Assembly (NCBI GenBank): GCA_964408085.1
Contig: CAYOYB010000015.1
Span: 1-34,007 of the forward strand
DNA: 34,007 bases
Direction of reading: 5' to 3'
From: CAJLIR01 sp964408085
Lineage (GTDB): Bacteria; Bacillota_I; Bacilli_A; RF39; UBA660
A program made the position numbers and the translations under genes. Below the pieces are notes generated by a model. The model did not search any database. It worked only from the letters and a program-made list of their open reading frames with translations, and had not been told where the DNA came from. Shown one piece after another: positions 1 through 6,895 of the stretch (its first letter is position 1; each line of letters starts with the position of its first letter).

Positions 1-55
1 AGACTGTAAATCTGTTCCTTCGGGTTCGATGGTTCAAATCCATCTCCCTCCACCA
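1..55 (+). tRNA. tRNA-Tyr (GTA), 3' part
   Basis: The window opens inside the anticodon arm of a tRNA with loop CTGTAAA (anticodon GTA). A long variable arm follows, as expected for bacterial tRNA-Tyr. The T-arm is GATGG/CCATC around TTCAAAT, followed by acceptor strand TCCCTCC, discriminator A and an encoded CCA ending at 55. The 5' half lies outside the window. Confidence 0.9.
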
Positions 56-69
56 TCTGTTTGTGTTAT

Positions 70-145
70 TGCCTCGTAGCCAAGCGGTAAGGCACCACAC
101 TTTGACTGTGGCATTGCGCTAGTTCGAATCTAGCCGAGGCAGCCA
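70..145 (+). tRNA. tRNA-Gln (TTG)
   Basis: Acceptor TGCCTCG pairs fully with CGAGGCA, discriminator is G, and CCA is encoded. The anticodon loop CTTTGAC carries TTG, and the T-stem is GCTAG/CTAGC. It lies 14 nt after tRNA-Tyr in the same array. Confidence 0.95.
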
Positions 146-157
146 TCTTATTTTTAT

Positions 158-233
158 GTCCCGTTAGCTCAGCAGGTAGAGCATTTGACTTTTAATCAAA
201 GGGTCGGCGATTCGAGTTCGCCACGGGACACCA
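158..233 (+). tRNA. tRNA-Lys (TTT)
   Basis: Acceptor GTCCCGT pairs with ACGGGAC, discriminator A and CCA are encoded, and the anticodon loop CTTTTAA carries TTT. It is the last tRNA of the first array. An open frame that begins inside it is a by-product and not a coding start. Confidence 0.95.
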
Positions 234-304
234 TGAAGAAATTAAGCTTTTACGATTGTAGAAGCTTTTATTTATATATTAAATTATTTACAGGTGATCA
301 AGTG

Positions 305-1612
305 ATGAAAAAGATATTAGTAGCTGGAGCTGGTCATGGTGGCTTAATTGTGGCAGCTAATTTAGCTAAAATTGGCTTTGATGTAACAGTAATTGAAAAA
401 AATGATAAAGAAAGTCTTGGATATGATTGGACAGATATATTTGATATTAATTCTTTTATAGAGGCAAATGTTCCCATATCTTCTAAGATTAATTTTGACT
501 ATAAAGAAGATATGATTTTTTATACTCCAAGTCTAAATTATTTTAAAAAACCAATCGTTCCAATAAGCGAAAAAGAAGTTAAAATGGAACGAAAACAGAT
601 ATATGATATTCTAATAGGTTTTGCTTTAAAAAATGGTGTAAAAATTATGTATAATACACCAGTAAAAAAGGCAATTTGCACTTCTGAAAGAGTAATTGGA
701 ATTAAAACAGATAAACAAGACATTTATGCCGATTTAATTATTGATGCCTGTGGAATGAATAGCCCTGTTAGAAGTAGTTTACCTAAAACATTTGGTATTG
801 AGAAAAAAATAAAGGATTCAGAGCAATTTTATGTTTATAGAGCATTTTATAATAAAATAAAAAATACAAAGACTAAAGAAAAATATAAAGTTTATCTTTT
901 ACCAAGAAAAAATAAAGGAATTTGTTGGGTAGCAACTGAAGATGATTATGTTGATGTATTAATAGGAAGATTTTATCCTATTAATCAAACTATAGTTGAT
1001 GATGACTTAAAGTGGCTTAGAAAAATTAATAAAATTGGTGCAACTAAAATTAGAGGTGGACAATTTGAAAGAATACCTATTCGTAGACCATTATCGCAAA
1101 TTGTTTGTAATGGCTATGCTGCTATTGGAAATAGTGCTTTTATGACGGTACCTTTAATGGGTTCTGGCATAGCTATATGTGCCAAATCAGCAAAAATATT
1201 AACAGATGTGTTAATCAAAAATAAGGATACCAATTATGAATTTGCAGATTTATGGGAATATCAAGTTAATTTCTATAAAAAAATAGGCTATGACTTAGCC
1301 TATAAAGATATATTAAAAAGTACTATTATAAATATGGATAGTGAATATATGGATACAATCTTTAAAAACAATATTATAAATGACAAAATCTTATCAGATA
1401 TGACTAATGGTAAAGAATTGAAGTTAGAACGAAAAGATATATTTAAGCAAGGTAAAAATGGAATTCTTCACCCTAAAATATTGTTTTTAATTGGTAATTC
1501 CCTAATAAACAGTCAAAAAATAAGTAAACTTTGCAAAAATATACCCACAGAATATTCAATAGAAAAAATTGAACTTTGGAAAAAAGAATATTTAAACATA
1601 GGAAAAAAATAG
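305..1612 (+). CDS. FAD-dependent oxidoreductase, geranylgeranyl-reductase-like
   Basis: This is a flavoprotein of the FAD/NAD(P)-binding Rossmann superfamily, 435 aa from this start. The N-terminus has a dinucleotide-binding GAGHGG motif (about residues 7-12) followed 20 residues later by an acidic strand end (VIEKN). Near residue 315 a second FAD-contact region (AAIGNSAFMTVPLMGSGI) matches the GD/G-rich block of the geranylgeranyl reductase, lycopene cyclase and halogenase-type group. The true substrate is unknown; reduction of a polyprenyl chain is only a possibility. I chose ATG 305 because AGGTGA at 292-297 precedes it; the frame is open upstream into tRNA-Lys, and an in-frame GTG at 302 is an alternative. 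It follows the Tyr-Gln-Lys array by 72 nt with no visible terminator between them, and converges with the carboxypeptidase gene, 2 nt between stops. Family confidence is high, function low. Confidence 0.8.
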   Translation: MKKILVAGAGHGGLIVAANLAKIGFDVTVIEKNDKESLGYDWTDIFDINSFIEANVPISSKINFDYKEDMIFYTPSLNYFKKPIVPISEKEVKMERKQIYDILIGFALKNGVKIMYNTPVKKAICTSERVIGIKTDKQDIYADLIIDACGMNSPVRSSLPKTFGIEKKIKDSEQFYVYRAFYNKIKNTKTKEKYKVYLLPRKNKGICWVATEDDYVDVLIGRFYPINQTIVDDDLKWLRKINKIGATKIRGGQFERIPIRRPLSQIVCNGYAAIGNSAFMTVPLMGSGIAICAKSAKILTDVLIKNKDTNYEFADLWEYQVNFYKKIGYDLAYKDILKSTIINMDSEYMDTIFKNNIINDKILSDMTNGKELKLERKDIFKQGKNGILHPKILFLIGNSLINSQKISKLCKNIPTEYSIEKIELWKKEYLNIGKK

Positions 1613-1639
1613 CTTTAAACTCTTGTTTTAGCTATTTTT
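1605..1639. terminator. bidirectional terminator at convergent stops
   Basis: AAAAATAGCT (1605-1614) pairs perfectly with AGCTATTTTT (1630-1639), and AAAC/GTTT can extend the stem toward a short loop. A/T-rich flanks give T-runs on both strands. The stop codons of both convergent genes (TAG 1610-1612; TAA complement 1615-1617) lie within it. Confidence 0.75.
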
Positions 1640-2856
1640 CTTTTCTTCTTTTTAGACATTTTTTTAAATATTAATAGAATAATAAATAGAATTACTATAA
1701 TTATAGGATAGATTAATTTTGTTTGTTTTAAAAAACTTAATAAGTTAAAATTGATTGTTGTAGTTAAAAATATATCAATTGTATCCATTACTTGATCATT
1801 ATAAATGATATCAACTGTACCTAATTTTTCGCCAATTTTATTTTTATAAGAAATTGTATCAATTCCATTATATTTATATACAATATTGTTATGCTCGAAC
1901 GAATTATCTAAAAATTTAGTAATAGTGATTGGGGACTTTATGATATACTCATTTTCTTTAGCATAGTTAACATCAATAGTTGTTATATAATCCTCAGTAT
2001 TAATTAAATTCTTATAACTATAGTTCTCATCAAAATAACTATATATTTTTATTGCGTCTAATAATTGTCTAGGTGTATTTCCATGATAATCTGCACCAGC
2101 TGTTACTAATAAATAATTAACATCACTATAATTAGAAATACTAGACATACAAAGTCCTGCCTCGTCAGTATAACCTGTTTTTGATCCTTTAATATGTGAA
2201 ACATCAATTGTATATCCATTTGATATTTTTTTTAATGTACTACTAAATTTTAAATTATTAGTTGTGGTATATTCTCTAGTAGTATAAATTTCTTTAAAAG
2301 TTTCATTTTCTAAAGCATAAATTAATAATGTGGCTATATCTTGAACTGTCGAATAATGTCCAGCTTCTTCTAAGCCTGTTGTATTAGCAAAATGTGTATT
2401 AGATAAATTCAATTCTTGCGCCTTCTTATTCATCAATTTTACAAATTCTTCTTCACTTCCAGAGATATTTAATGCTAATGCTCTTGTTGCATCAGCTCCA
2501 GAAGGTAGCATAGCTCCCATTAATAAATCCCTATATGATACATTATCACCATATTTAAATCCTGCTACTGAAGCTTGAGCTTCAACTAAACCAGTAAAAA
2601 CATTTCTACTTAATGTTACTCTGTTATCAAGATTTTCAATATTTTCAATCGCAACAATACAAGTCATAATTTTTGTTAAACTTGCAATAGAAGTTACTTG
2701 ATTAGAATTATGCTCATATAACATTTCACCAGTATCCATATTGTATATAATTACATATTTTGAATCAAATTCTAGATTTTCAGCATAAACACTCTTTAAA
2801 TTGAATAAAAATAATATAGGAATAATCAATATTCCAATTAAAAAAAACTTTTTCAT
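1615..2856 (-). CDS. dacA: D-alanyl-D-alanine carboxypeptidase (PBP5/DacA type)
   Basis: A low-molecular-weight penicillin-binding protein that trims the terminal D-Ala of peptidoglycan stem peptides outside the cell. The 413-aa product has a Sec signal peptide (about 1-25, ending SVYA), the S11 catalytic SxxK at S59-L-T-K62, a second motif S119-G-A121 where SxN is usual, and K226-T-G228. The usual C-terminal beta-domain follows. It ends with a transmembrane helix (about 377-395) and a very basic tail, so it is membrane-anchored, unlike the amphipathic-helix anchor of classical DacA. The start is preceded by AGGAAG on the minus strand. It has its own extended -10 promoter and shares a terminator with the convergent flavoprotein gene. 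The family is certain; the choice between DacA and DacF names is arbitrary. Confidence 0.93.
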   Translation of the reverse strand: MKKFFLIGILIIPILFLFNLKSVYAENLEFDSKYVIIYNMDTGEMLYEHNSNQVTSIASLTKIMTCIVAIENIENLDNRVTLSRNVFTGLVEAQASVAGFKYGDNVSYRDLLMGAMLPSGADATRALALNISGSEEEFVKLMNKKAQELNLSNTHFANTTGLEEAGHYSTVQDIATLLIYALENETFKEIYTTREYTTTNNLKFSSTLKKISNGYTIDVSHIKGSKTGYTDEAGLCMSSISNYSDVNYLLVTAGADYHGNTPRQLLDAIKIYSYFDENYSYKNLINTEDYITTIDVNYAKENEYIIKSPITITKFLDNSFEHNNIVYKYNGIDTISYKNKIGEKLGTVDIIYNDQVMDTIDIFLTTTINFNLLSFLKQTKLIYPIIIVILFIILLIFKKMSKKKKRKIAKTRV

Positions 2857-2878
2857 AACAACACTTCCTATGATATAA

Positions 2879-2887
2879 ATTATAACA
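2879..2887 (-). promoter_or_regulatory. extended -10 promoter of the carboxypeptidase gene
   Basis: Read on the minus strand this is TG-T-TATAAT, a perfect -10 with TGn extension. No convincing -35 sits at 17 bp. Only 22 nt separate it from the start codon, implying a leader of about 16 nt that just holds the AGGAAG ribosome binding site. Confidence 0.5.
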
Positions 2888-2954
2888 TATAATGCTTAAA
2901 TTTAGTTCAAATTCTTATTATTTAATAAAAAAGTGAAAAAAAATAAAAAAATTG

Positions 2955-2983
2955 TTGCAAAAACCTAATTTTTATTATATAAT
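2955..2983 (+). promoter_or_regulatory. promoter of the second tRNA array
   Basis: TTGCAA (2955-2960), a 17-bp spacer and a perfect TATAAT (2978-2983) lie 65 nt upstream of tRNA-Leu and point toward it. It sits back to back with the carboxypeptidase promoter. Confidence 0.7.
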
Positions 2984-3048
2984 TAAGTAGTCAATTTGAT
3001 TGTTGCCTTTATTTTATAAAGAAATGGACAATTAAAATGATATTTTGT

Positions 3049-3137
3049 GCCTGAGTGGCGAAATTGGTAGACGCACAGGACTTAAAATCCTGCGGGAGTC
3101 AAATCCCGTGCCGGTTCAAGTCCGGCCTTAGGCACCA
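3049..3137 (+). tRNA. tRNA-Leu (TAA)
   Basis: Class II tRNA with a long variable arm. Acceptor GCCTGAG pairs with CTTAGGC (one G-T), discriminator A and CCA are encoded. The anticodon loop CTTAAAA carries TAA, and the T-stem is GCCGG/CCGGC. Confidence 0.95.
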
Positions 3138-3146
3138 TCTTATTGT

Positions 3147-3237
3147 GGAGAAATACCCAAGTCTGGTTGAAGGGACTGGTCTTGAAAACCAGGAGGTCGG
3201 CGACGGCGCGGGGGTTCGAATCCCTCTTTCTCCGCCA
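3147..3237 (+). tRNA. tRNA-Ser (TGA)
   Basis: Class II tRNA with acceptor GGAGAAA/TTTCTCC, discriminator G, encoded CCA, anticodon loop CTTGAAA (TGA) and a long variable arm. It lies 9 nt after tRNA-Leu. Confidence 0.95.
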
Positions 3238-3251
3238 TAAAATTTTAATAT

Positions 3252-3328
<77 letters not shown>

Positions 3329-3332
3329 AAAT

Positions 3333-3408
3333 GGTTCCGTAGTGTAGCGGTTATCACGTCTGCCTGTCACGCAGAAGATCGCGAGTTCAATTCTCGTCGG
3401 AACCGCCA
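3333..3408 (+). tRNA. tRNA-Asp (GTC)
   Basis: Acceptor GGTTCCG/CGGAACC, discriminator G, encoded CCA, anticodon loop CTGTCAC (GTC). It begins 5 nt after tRNA-fMet. Confidence 0.95.
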
Positions 3409-3416
3409 TTTATTTT

Positions 3417-3492
3417 GGCTCTATAGCTCAGTCGGCAGAGCACAAGACTGAAAATCTTGGTGTCGGTGGTTCAATTCCACCTGGAGCCACCA
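3417..3492 (+). tRNA. tRNA-Phe (GAA)
   Basis: Acceptor GGCTCTA/TGGAGCC, discriminator A, encoded CCA, anticodon loop CTGAAAA (GAA), T-stem GGTGG/CCACC. Confidence 0.95.
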
Positions 3493-3516
3493 TCTATAAA
3501 TTGCAAATAACTAAGT

Positions 3517-3593
3517 GCGCTCGTAGATCAATTGGATAGATCGTTTGACTACGGATCAAAAGGCTATGGGTTCGACTCCTATCGGGCGCACCA
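3517..3593 (+). tRNA. tRNA-Arg (ACG)
   Basis: Acceptor GCGCTCG/CGGGCGC, discriminator A, encoded CCA, anticodon loop CTACGGA. The anticodon ACG is expected to be deaminated to ICG by a TadA-type enzyme. Confidence 0.95.
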
Positions 3594-3596
3594 CTT

Positions 3597-3673
3597 CGGG
3601 AAATAGCACAACTTGGTAGTGCACTTGGTTTGGGACCAAGGGGTTGCAGGTTCAAATCCTGTTTTCCCGACCA
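3597..3673 (+). tRNA. tRNA-Pro (TGG)
   Basis: Acceptor CGGGAAA/TTTCCCG, discriminator A, encoded CCA, anticodon loop TTTGGGA (TGG). Only 3 nt separate it from tRNA-Arg, so processing cuts must be precise. Confidence 0.95.
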
Positions 3674-3681
3674 TCTAATAT

Positions 3682-3757
3682 GGGGAATTAGCTCAGCTGG
3701 GAGAGCGCCACGTTTGCACCGTGGAGGTCAGGAGTTCGATCCTCCTATTCTCCACCA
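3682..3757 (+). tRNA. tRNA-Ala (TGC)
   Basis: Acceptor GGGGAAT/ATTCTCC, discriminator A, encoded CCA, anticodon loop TTTGCAC (TGC). It is the last tRNA of the array and is followed by a terminator. Confidence 0.95.
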
Positions 3758-3769
3758 TATTGATACTAA

Positions 3770-3804
3770 ACTCGAACTTTTAAAAATTATAGGGTTCGAG
3801 TTTT
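3770..3804 (+). terminator. terminator of the tRNA array
   Basis: CTCGAAC (3771-3777) pairs with GTTCGAG (3794-3800), with weaker pairs continuing inward, followed by TTTT. It lies 13 nt past tRNA-Ala. The rest of 3758-3968 is A/T-rich with no gene that I can see. Confidence 0.75.
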
Positions 3805-3968
3805 AATATGCTTGAAATTGTGATAGAATATTTATAGAAATTAAATTTTATAAACTTAATAGAATATGTATAAATTGAAACTAATTATATAAAAAATAAT
3901 ATTATATCTATTCATTTGCTTGATAATTATACTAAAATTTTTAAGAATTACAATAGGAGAGCTAGAAA

Positions 3969-4616
3969 ATGATTAAAAAAAATAATGTAAAATGGTTAAA
4001 ATCAAAAAAAGATATTGAATATAATTTGAAATCATATAAATATAAAACCAATATATTATTTATTACAGGTTTAGTTGGCTCTGGTAAATCCACACTAGCT
4101 AGTAAACTGGGGAAACAATATAATGCTACAGTAATTATTCAAGATTATCTTGCATGGAGTGATTGTTATGATAATAAAGAATGCAAGTTTTTTGTAAGCT
4201 TGTTTCAAGATTTATATCCTGAAACAGAAGAATATTTTAAAAATAATGAATGGAGAAAAGATAATTTAACTCATAAACAAAAAGATGACTATAGAAAAAA
4301 GTTTGATAAAATGGTAGTTGATTATATAGAAAAAAATAAAGATAAGAATTTTATTTATGAAGGTAGTGATTTATTTTGTAAATCTGATATAAAACTATTA
4401 ATTGATAAGCCAATTATAATTAAAAGAACATCAGCACTTACATCATTCATAAGAAGCTTTAAGAGAGCAAATAATGGAAATGATACTCTTAAAAAGAAAT
4501 TAAATTATTTAAGACGTATGAAATGGGAATTTAATAGATTTTATATTCAGGATTTACCACGATTAAATAAATTTATTGTAACTCTAGAGAATAGTCAAAC
4601 ACCTAATAATTATTAA
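3969..4616 (+). CDS. P-loop nucleotide kinase-like protein
   Basis: A 215-aa soluble P-loop NTPase. Walker A is G34-LVGS-G39-K40-S41-T, followed by a QDY element near residue 59, a position where small-molecule and nucleoside kinases often have the acidic substrate-binding residue. The rest is charged and helical, with a basic C-terminal part that could act as a phosphate-binding lid (for example IIKRTSALTSFIRSFKR near 156-172). It looks like the kinase branch (shikimate, zeta-toxin and cytidylate kinase-like fold) and not like an AAA+ ATPase, but I cannot assign a substrate. ATG 3969 follows AGGAGA at 3955-3960. It is monocistronic, between the tRNA terminator and its own terminator at 4658. 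Standing just downstream of a tRNA array, it may belong to an acquired segment (inference). Confidence 0.7.
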   Translation: MIKKNNVKWLKSKKDIEYNLKSYKYKTNILFITGLVGSGKSTLASKLGKQYNATVIIQDYLAWSDCYDNKECKFFVSLFQDLYPETEEYFKNNEWRKDNLTHKQKDDYRKKFDKMVVDYIEKNKDKNFIYEGSDLFCKSDIKLLIDKPIIIKRTSALTSFIRSFKRANNGNDTLKKKLNYLRRMKWEFNRFYIQDLPRLNKFIVTLENSQTPNNY

Positions 4617-4657
4617 AGGTTGAAGTACATTTTATCTTATGGTATCATATAGAATTT

Positions 4658-4684
4658 AATCGTTGATTTTCAACGGTTTTTATT
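4658..4684 (+). terminator. Rho-independent terminator
   Basis: CGTTGA (4661-4666) pairs with TCAACG (4670-4675) around a 3-nt loop, extended outward by T-G and two A-T pairs, then a T-run. It closes the kinase-like gene. A related hairpin recurs at 5146-5171. Confidence 0.8.
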
Positions 4685-4699
4685 TTCCCATCTAATAAA

Positions 4700-4728
4700 T
4701 CGACAATTTATATTTAATATGATATTAT
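4700..4728 (+). promoter_or_regulatory. promoter of the small membrane-protein gene
   Basis: TCGACA (4700-4705), 17-bp spacer, TATTAT (4723-4728). The start codon is only 18 nt beyond the -10, so transcription would begin at or just before the ribosome binding site. Confidence 0.45.
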
Positions 4729-4746
4729 ATATATGGAGGTTTTGTT

Positions 4747-5034
4747 ATGAACCAGGGGCAAAGAAAGTTTATCATTCGAAAAATAAATAAATATTATAAA
4801 GAACTTAAAACAGCAAATTCTGATTACTTTATTAGTGTAGCATCAACAATTATGGTTTTCTTGATAATGGCTTATCAGATTAAGCATGGTTCTACATCCC
4901 ATATAGAAATATTCTTTTTTATAGCTGCTGTTAGTCTTATTTTTACAATGTTAAATATTTCTAGAAAATCAATTTTAGAGATTAGAATTATTCAACTTAA
5001 AGAACAGTTAAAATTAAATAAAAATAAAAAATAG
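4747..5034 (+). CDS. small two-helix membrane protein, unknown
   Basis: A 95-aa protein with a basic, cytosol-suited N-terminus (RKFIIRKINKYYKEL), two transmembrane helices at about 28-43 and 50-66 separated by a short polar turn (KHGSTSHIE), and a charged C-terminal helix ending in poly-Lys/Asn. This predicts a hairpin with both ends in the cytoplasm. I do not recognise a family. TGGAGGT at 4734-4740 sets the start. It is monocistronic with a predicted promoter at 4700 and a hairpin terminator 110 nt downstream. Confidence 0.65.
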   Translation: MNQGQRKFIIRKINKYYKELKTANSDYFISVASTIMVFLIMAYQIKHGSTSHIEIFFFIAAVSLIFTMLNISRKSILEIRIIQLKEQLKLNKNKK

Positions 5035-5145
5035 TTTTTATAGATTATTTTAAGTATTATTATAGTTAATAATATGAATGTTTTTAATTAGGATTTAGAA
5101 ATTTAAAGTAAAATATTATAATCCATTGTGATTGAATATAAAACT

Positions 5146-5171
5146 AAATCGTTGATGTTCAGCGATTTTTG
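5146..5171 (+). terminator. Rho-independent terminator
   Basis: AAATCGTTGA (5146-5155) pairs with TCAGCGATTT (5159-5168), one T-G wobble, 3-nt loop, then T's. It shares the CGTTGA core and loop size with the hairpin at 4658-4684. Confidence 0.75.
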
Positions 5172-5229
5172 TTTATCTAGAAACTTTGAGTATTTAAAAT
5201 ATTGAAATTAAAAATATAATTCGACTATA

Positions 5230-5260
5230 TTGACTCTCTAGTTAACTGGAGTATTAGAAT
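5230..5260 (+). promoter_or_regulatory. MerR-type promoter with 19-bp spacer and palindromic operator
   Basis: TTGACT (5230-5235) and TAGAAT (5255-5260) are separated by exactly 19 bp, the over-long spacing diagnostic of promoters activated by MerR-family proteins through DNA twisting. The spacer holds a near-perfect inverted repeat, CTCTAGTTAACTGGAG (5236-5251, one T-G imperfection). The MerR gene lies directly downstream, so autoregulation is expected. The predicted start near 5267 also shows that the ATG at 5265 cannot be the translation start. Confidence 0.82.
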
Positions 5261-5279
5261 TATCATGAAAGGAGGAAAA

Positions 5280-5660
5280 ATGTTACTACAAATTGGCGCA
5301 TTTTCTAAAAAAAGCGGAGTATCTATTAGAACACTACGTTACTATGATGAGATAGACTTATTTAAACCAATTGAAATAGATTTATTTACAGGTTATAGAT
5401 ACTATAGTGATGAACAAATAAAGGATTTAAAACTTATAAATAGATTGAAATCAGTAGGTTTCTCATTAGATGAAATAAAACAAAATTGGAATAATTTTAA
5501 TGATGAAATCATGTTAAAAAAGAAGCATGAATTAGAACAAACATTAAAAAATATAGATAGTAGTATCAAAGAACTTGATTATTTACGTAGTAACATAGTT
5601 GATGGAAAAATAGTTGAAAAAATACCAGAGAAAAAGTGTAGAATTAAATCATTATATTAG
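5280..5660 (+). CDS. MerR-family regulator without effector domain
   Basis: A DNA-binding activator of the MerR family, 126 aa. The N-terminus carries the winged helix-turn-helix (IGAFSKKSGVSIRTLRYYDE, then GYRYYSDEQI at about 40-50). A long coiled-coil dimerisation helix follows (about 76-108). The closest relatives by pattern are the multidrug-sensing BmrR/Mta group, in which a GyrI-like ligand domain follows a segment resembling VEKIPEKK. Here the protein stops about 10 residues after that point, so no ligand pocket is present. I chose ATG 5280 over ATG 5265 because AAAGGAGG (5268-5275) lies between them and the promoter places the mRNA start near 5267. The stop codon is embedded in the ribosome binding site of the next gene, 12 nt upstream of its start, so the two are one operon. 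Confidence 0.87.
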   Translation: MLLQIGAFSKKSGVSIRTLRYYDEIDLFKPIEIDLFTGYRYYSDEQIKDLKLINRLKSVGFSLDEIKQNWNNFNDEIMLKKKHELEQTLKNIDSSIKELDYLRSNIVDGKIVEKIPEKKCRIKSLY

Positions 5661-5672
5661 GAGGAAAGAAAG

Positions 5673-6737
5673 ATGAAAGAGACAAACTTAATTATAGGAA
5701 AAAAGAATACAGGAAAAACGAGAAATATTTTATTTAAAGAAATAAATAGTTCAATAGAAAATAATGAAAATTTACTTATTTACAATAATCGAGATGAATA
5801 TTATCGAACATTTTCTAAAAAATTAAAAGAAAATAATTATAACGTTATAACTTTAAACTTAGTAGATGCTACAAAATCAAATGGCTATAATCCACTTTTA
5901 TTACCATATTTACTATATAAAGAAAATCAGATAGATGAATCAATAAGTATGATAAGTGATTTAGCGCTTGAAATTTTTAAATCAGATAATCAAAATATTG
6001 ATCCTTTTTGGGAAAATATGGCTACTAATTATTTTACTGGATTAGTTTTAATATTATTTAATGAAGCAAATAAGGAAGAAATCAATATTGGTAGTATACA
6101 AGTACTAATGAATCAAGGCGAATTAAAATTAGATAATACAACTTATCTAAAAAAATATTTAGAGGATATTGATATTACTAGCACAATTTATTCTTTGTTA
6201 TCACCAATAGTATTTGCTCCATTTGATACACAAGGAAGTATTATATCAGTTGCTAAACAAAAATTAAATACTTATCTAATTCGTGAACAATTATTAAATT
6301 TATTAAATACAAATGAAATTGATTTAACAAAGATAAAAGAAAAAACAGCTATTTTTGTAATTGGTCAAGATTCTATAAATACTATTGCCAATATCTTTAT
6401 TAATCAAATGATTCAAACTATAAATATTCCATTTACATTTGTTTTAGATAATTTTGATTCACTAAAAAAATTACTAAATTTTGAATATTTAACCAAAGAT
6501 GCAAGTTACCTAAATCATAAAGTATATGTTGCAATTCATAATGAAATTGAATTTAAGGAAAAATATGGTAAATATATAATAGATGATTTTGAAAATATTA
6601 TAAATTTAAATGAAGATATCGATTCTTCAAAAATACCAGTTGATTTAGAGAATATTGGTAATGATAATATTTATCCAGAACTTAAGTTTAAGAAATCCAA
6701 TTATTTTAACTTTAAAACATTTATCGATAATAAGTAA
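5673..6737 (+). CDS. soluble VirD4/TraG-like P-loop ATPase
   Basis: A 354-aa protein that resembles the motor domain of type IV coupling proteins, which pump DNA in conjugation. Walker A is G9-KKNT-G14-K15-T16. The block N-I-DPFWENMATNYFTGLVL (about 107-125) and the stretch TAIFVIGQDSINTIANIFINQ (about 225-245) have direct counterparts in the VirD4/TraG family. Two things differ. There is no N-terminal transmembrane domain, and the Walker B segment reads VLDNFDSL (about 257-264) where VLDEFANL is usual, so the catalytic glutamate position is Asn. ATP binding without normal hydrolysis is therefore possible. AGGAGG at 5659-5664 sets the start. It is translated with the MerR gene, and no relaxase or secretion gene lies nearby, so a role in conjugation here is unlikely (inference). 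Confidence 0.68.
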   Translation: MKETNLIIGKKNTGKTRNILFKEINSSIENNENLLIYNNRDEYYRTFSKKLKENNYNVITLNLVDATKSNGYNPLLLPYLLYKENQIDESISMISDLALEIFKSDNQNIDPFWENMATNYFTGLVLILFNEANKEEINIGSIQVLMNQGELKLDNTTYLKKYLEDIDITSTIYSLLSPIVFAPFDTQGSIISVAKQKLNTYLIREQLLNLLNTNEIDLTKIKEKTAIFVIGQDSINTIANIFINQMIQTINIPFTFVLDNFDSLKKLLNFEYLTKDASYLNHKVYVAIHNEIEFKEKYGKYIIDDFENIINLNEDIDSSKIPVDLENIGNDNIYPELKFKKSNYFNFKTFIDNK

Positions 6738-6742
6738 ATTTT

Positions 6743-6775
6743 AAAAGGATAAGATTTTAATTTTATTCTTTTTTT
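6743..6775 (+). terminator. weak Rho-independent terminator
   Basis: AAAAGGATAA (6743-6752) pairs with TTATTCTTTT (6763-6772), one G-T pair, 10-nt loop, continuing into a T-run. It closes the MerR/ATPase operon. Confidence 0.55.
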
Positions 6776-6817
6776 ATAATCAAAATTAAATTTAGTGTTG
6801 GAATTAAAACAGTTAGT

Positions 6818-6845
6818 TTGTTTATTGGCTTAATTATGCTAAAAT
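6818..6845 (+). promoter_or_regulatory. possible promoter of the NUDIX gene
   Basis: An extended -10, TG-C-TAAAAT (ending at 6845), with a poor -35 (TTGTTT at 6818, 16-bp spacer). It lies 50 nt upstream of the start codon, the longest leader distance in the window. Confidence 0.35.
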
Positions 6846-6895
6846 ATAAGTATCGTGTAATTATTGAATAATTTATAAAGAAGGAGTTATATAAA

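Noticed and set aside
185..304. A 40-residue N-terminal extension of the flavoprotein
   Set aside because: It would start inside tRNA-Lys and delay the FAD-binding motif, which normally begins within a few residues of the start; a ribosome binding site precedes ATG 305.
5265..5279. ATG 5265 as the start of the MerR protein
   Set aside because: The AAAGGAGG site lies between it and ATG 5280, and the promoter places the mRNA start at about 5267, downstream of that ATG.
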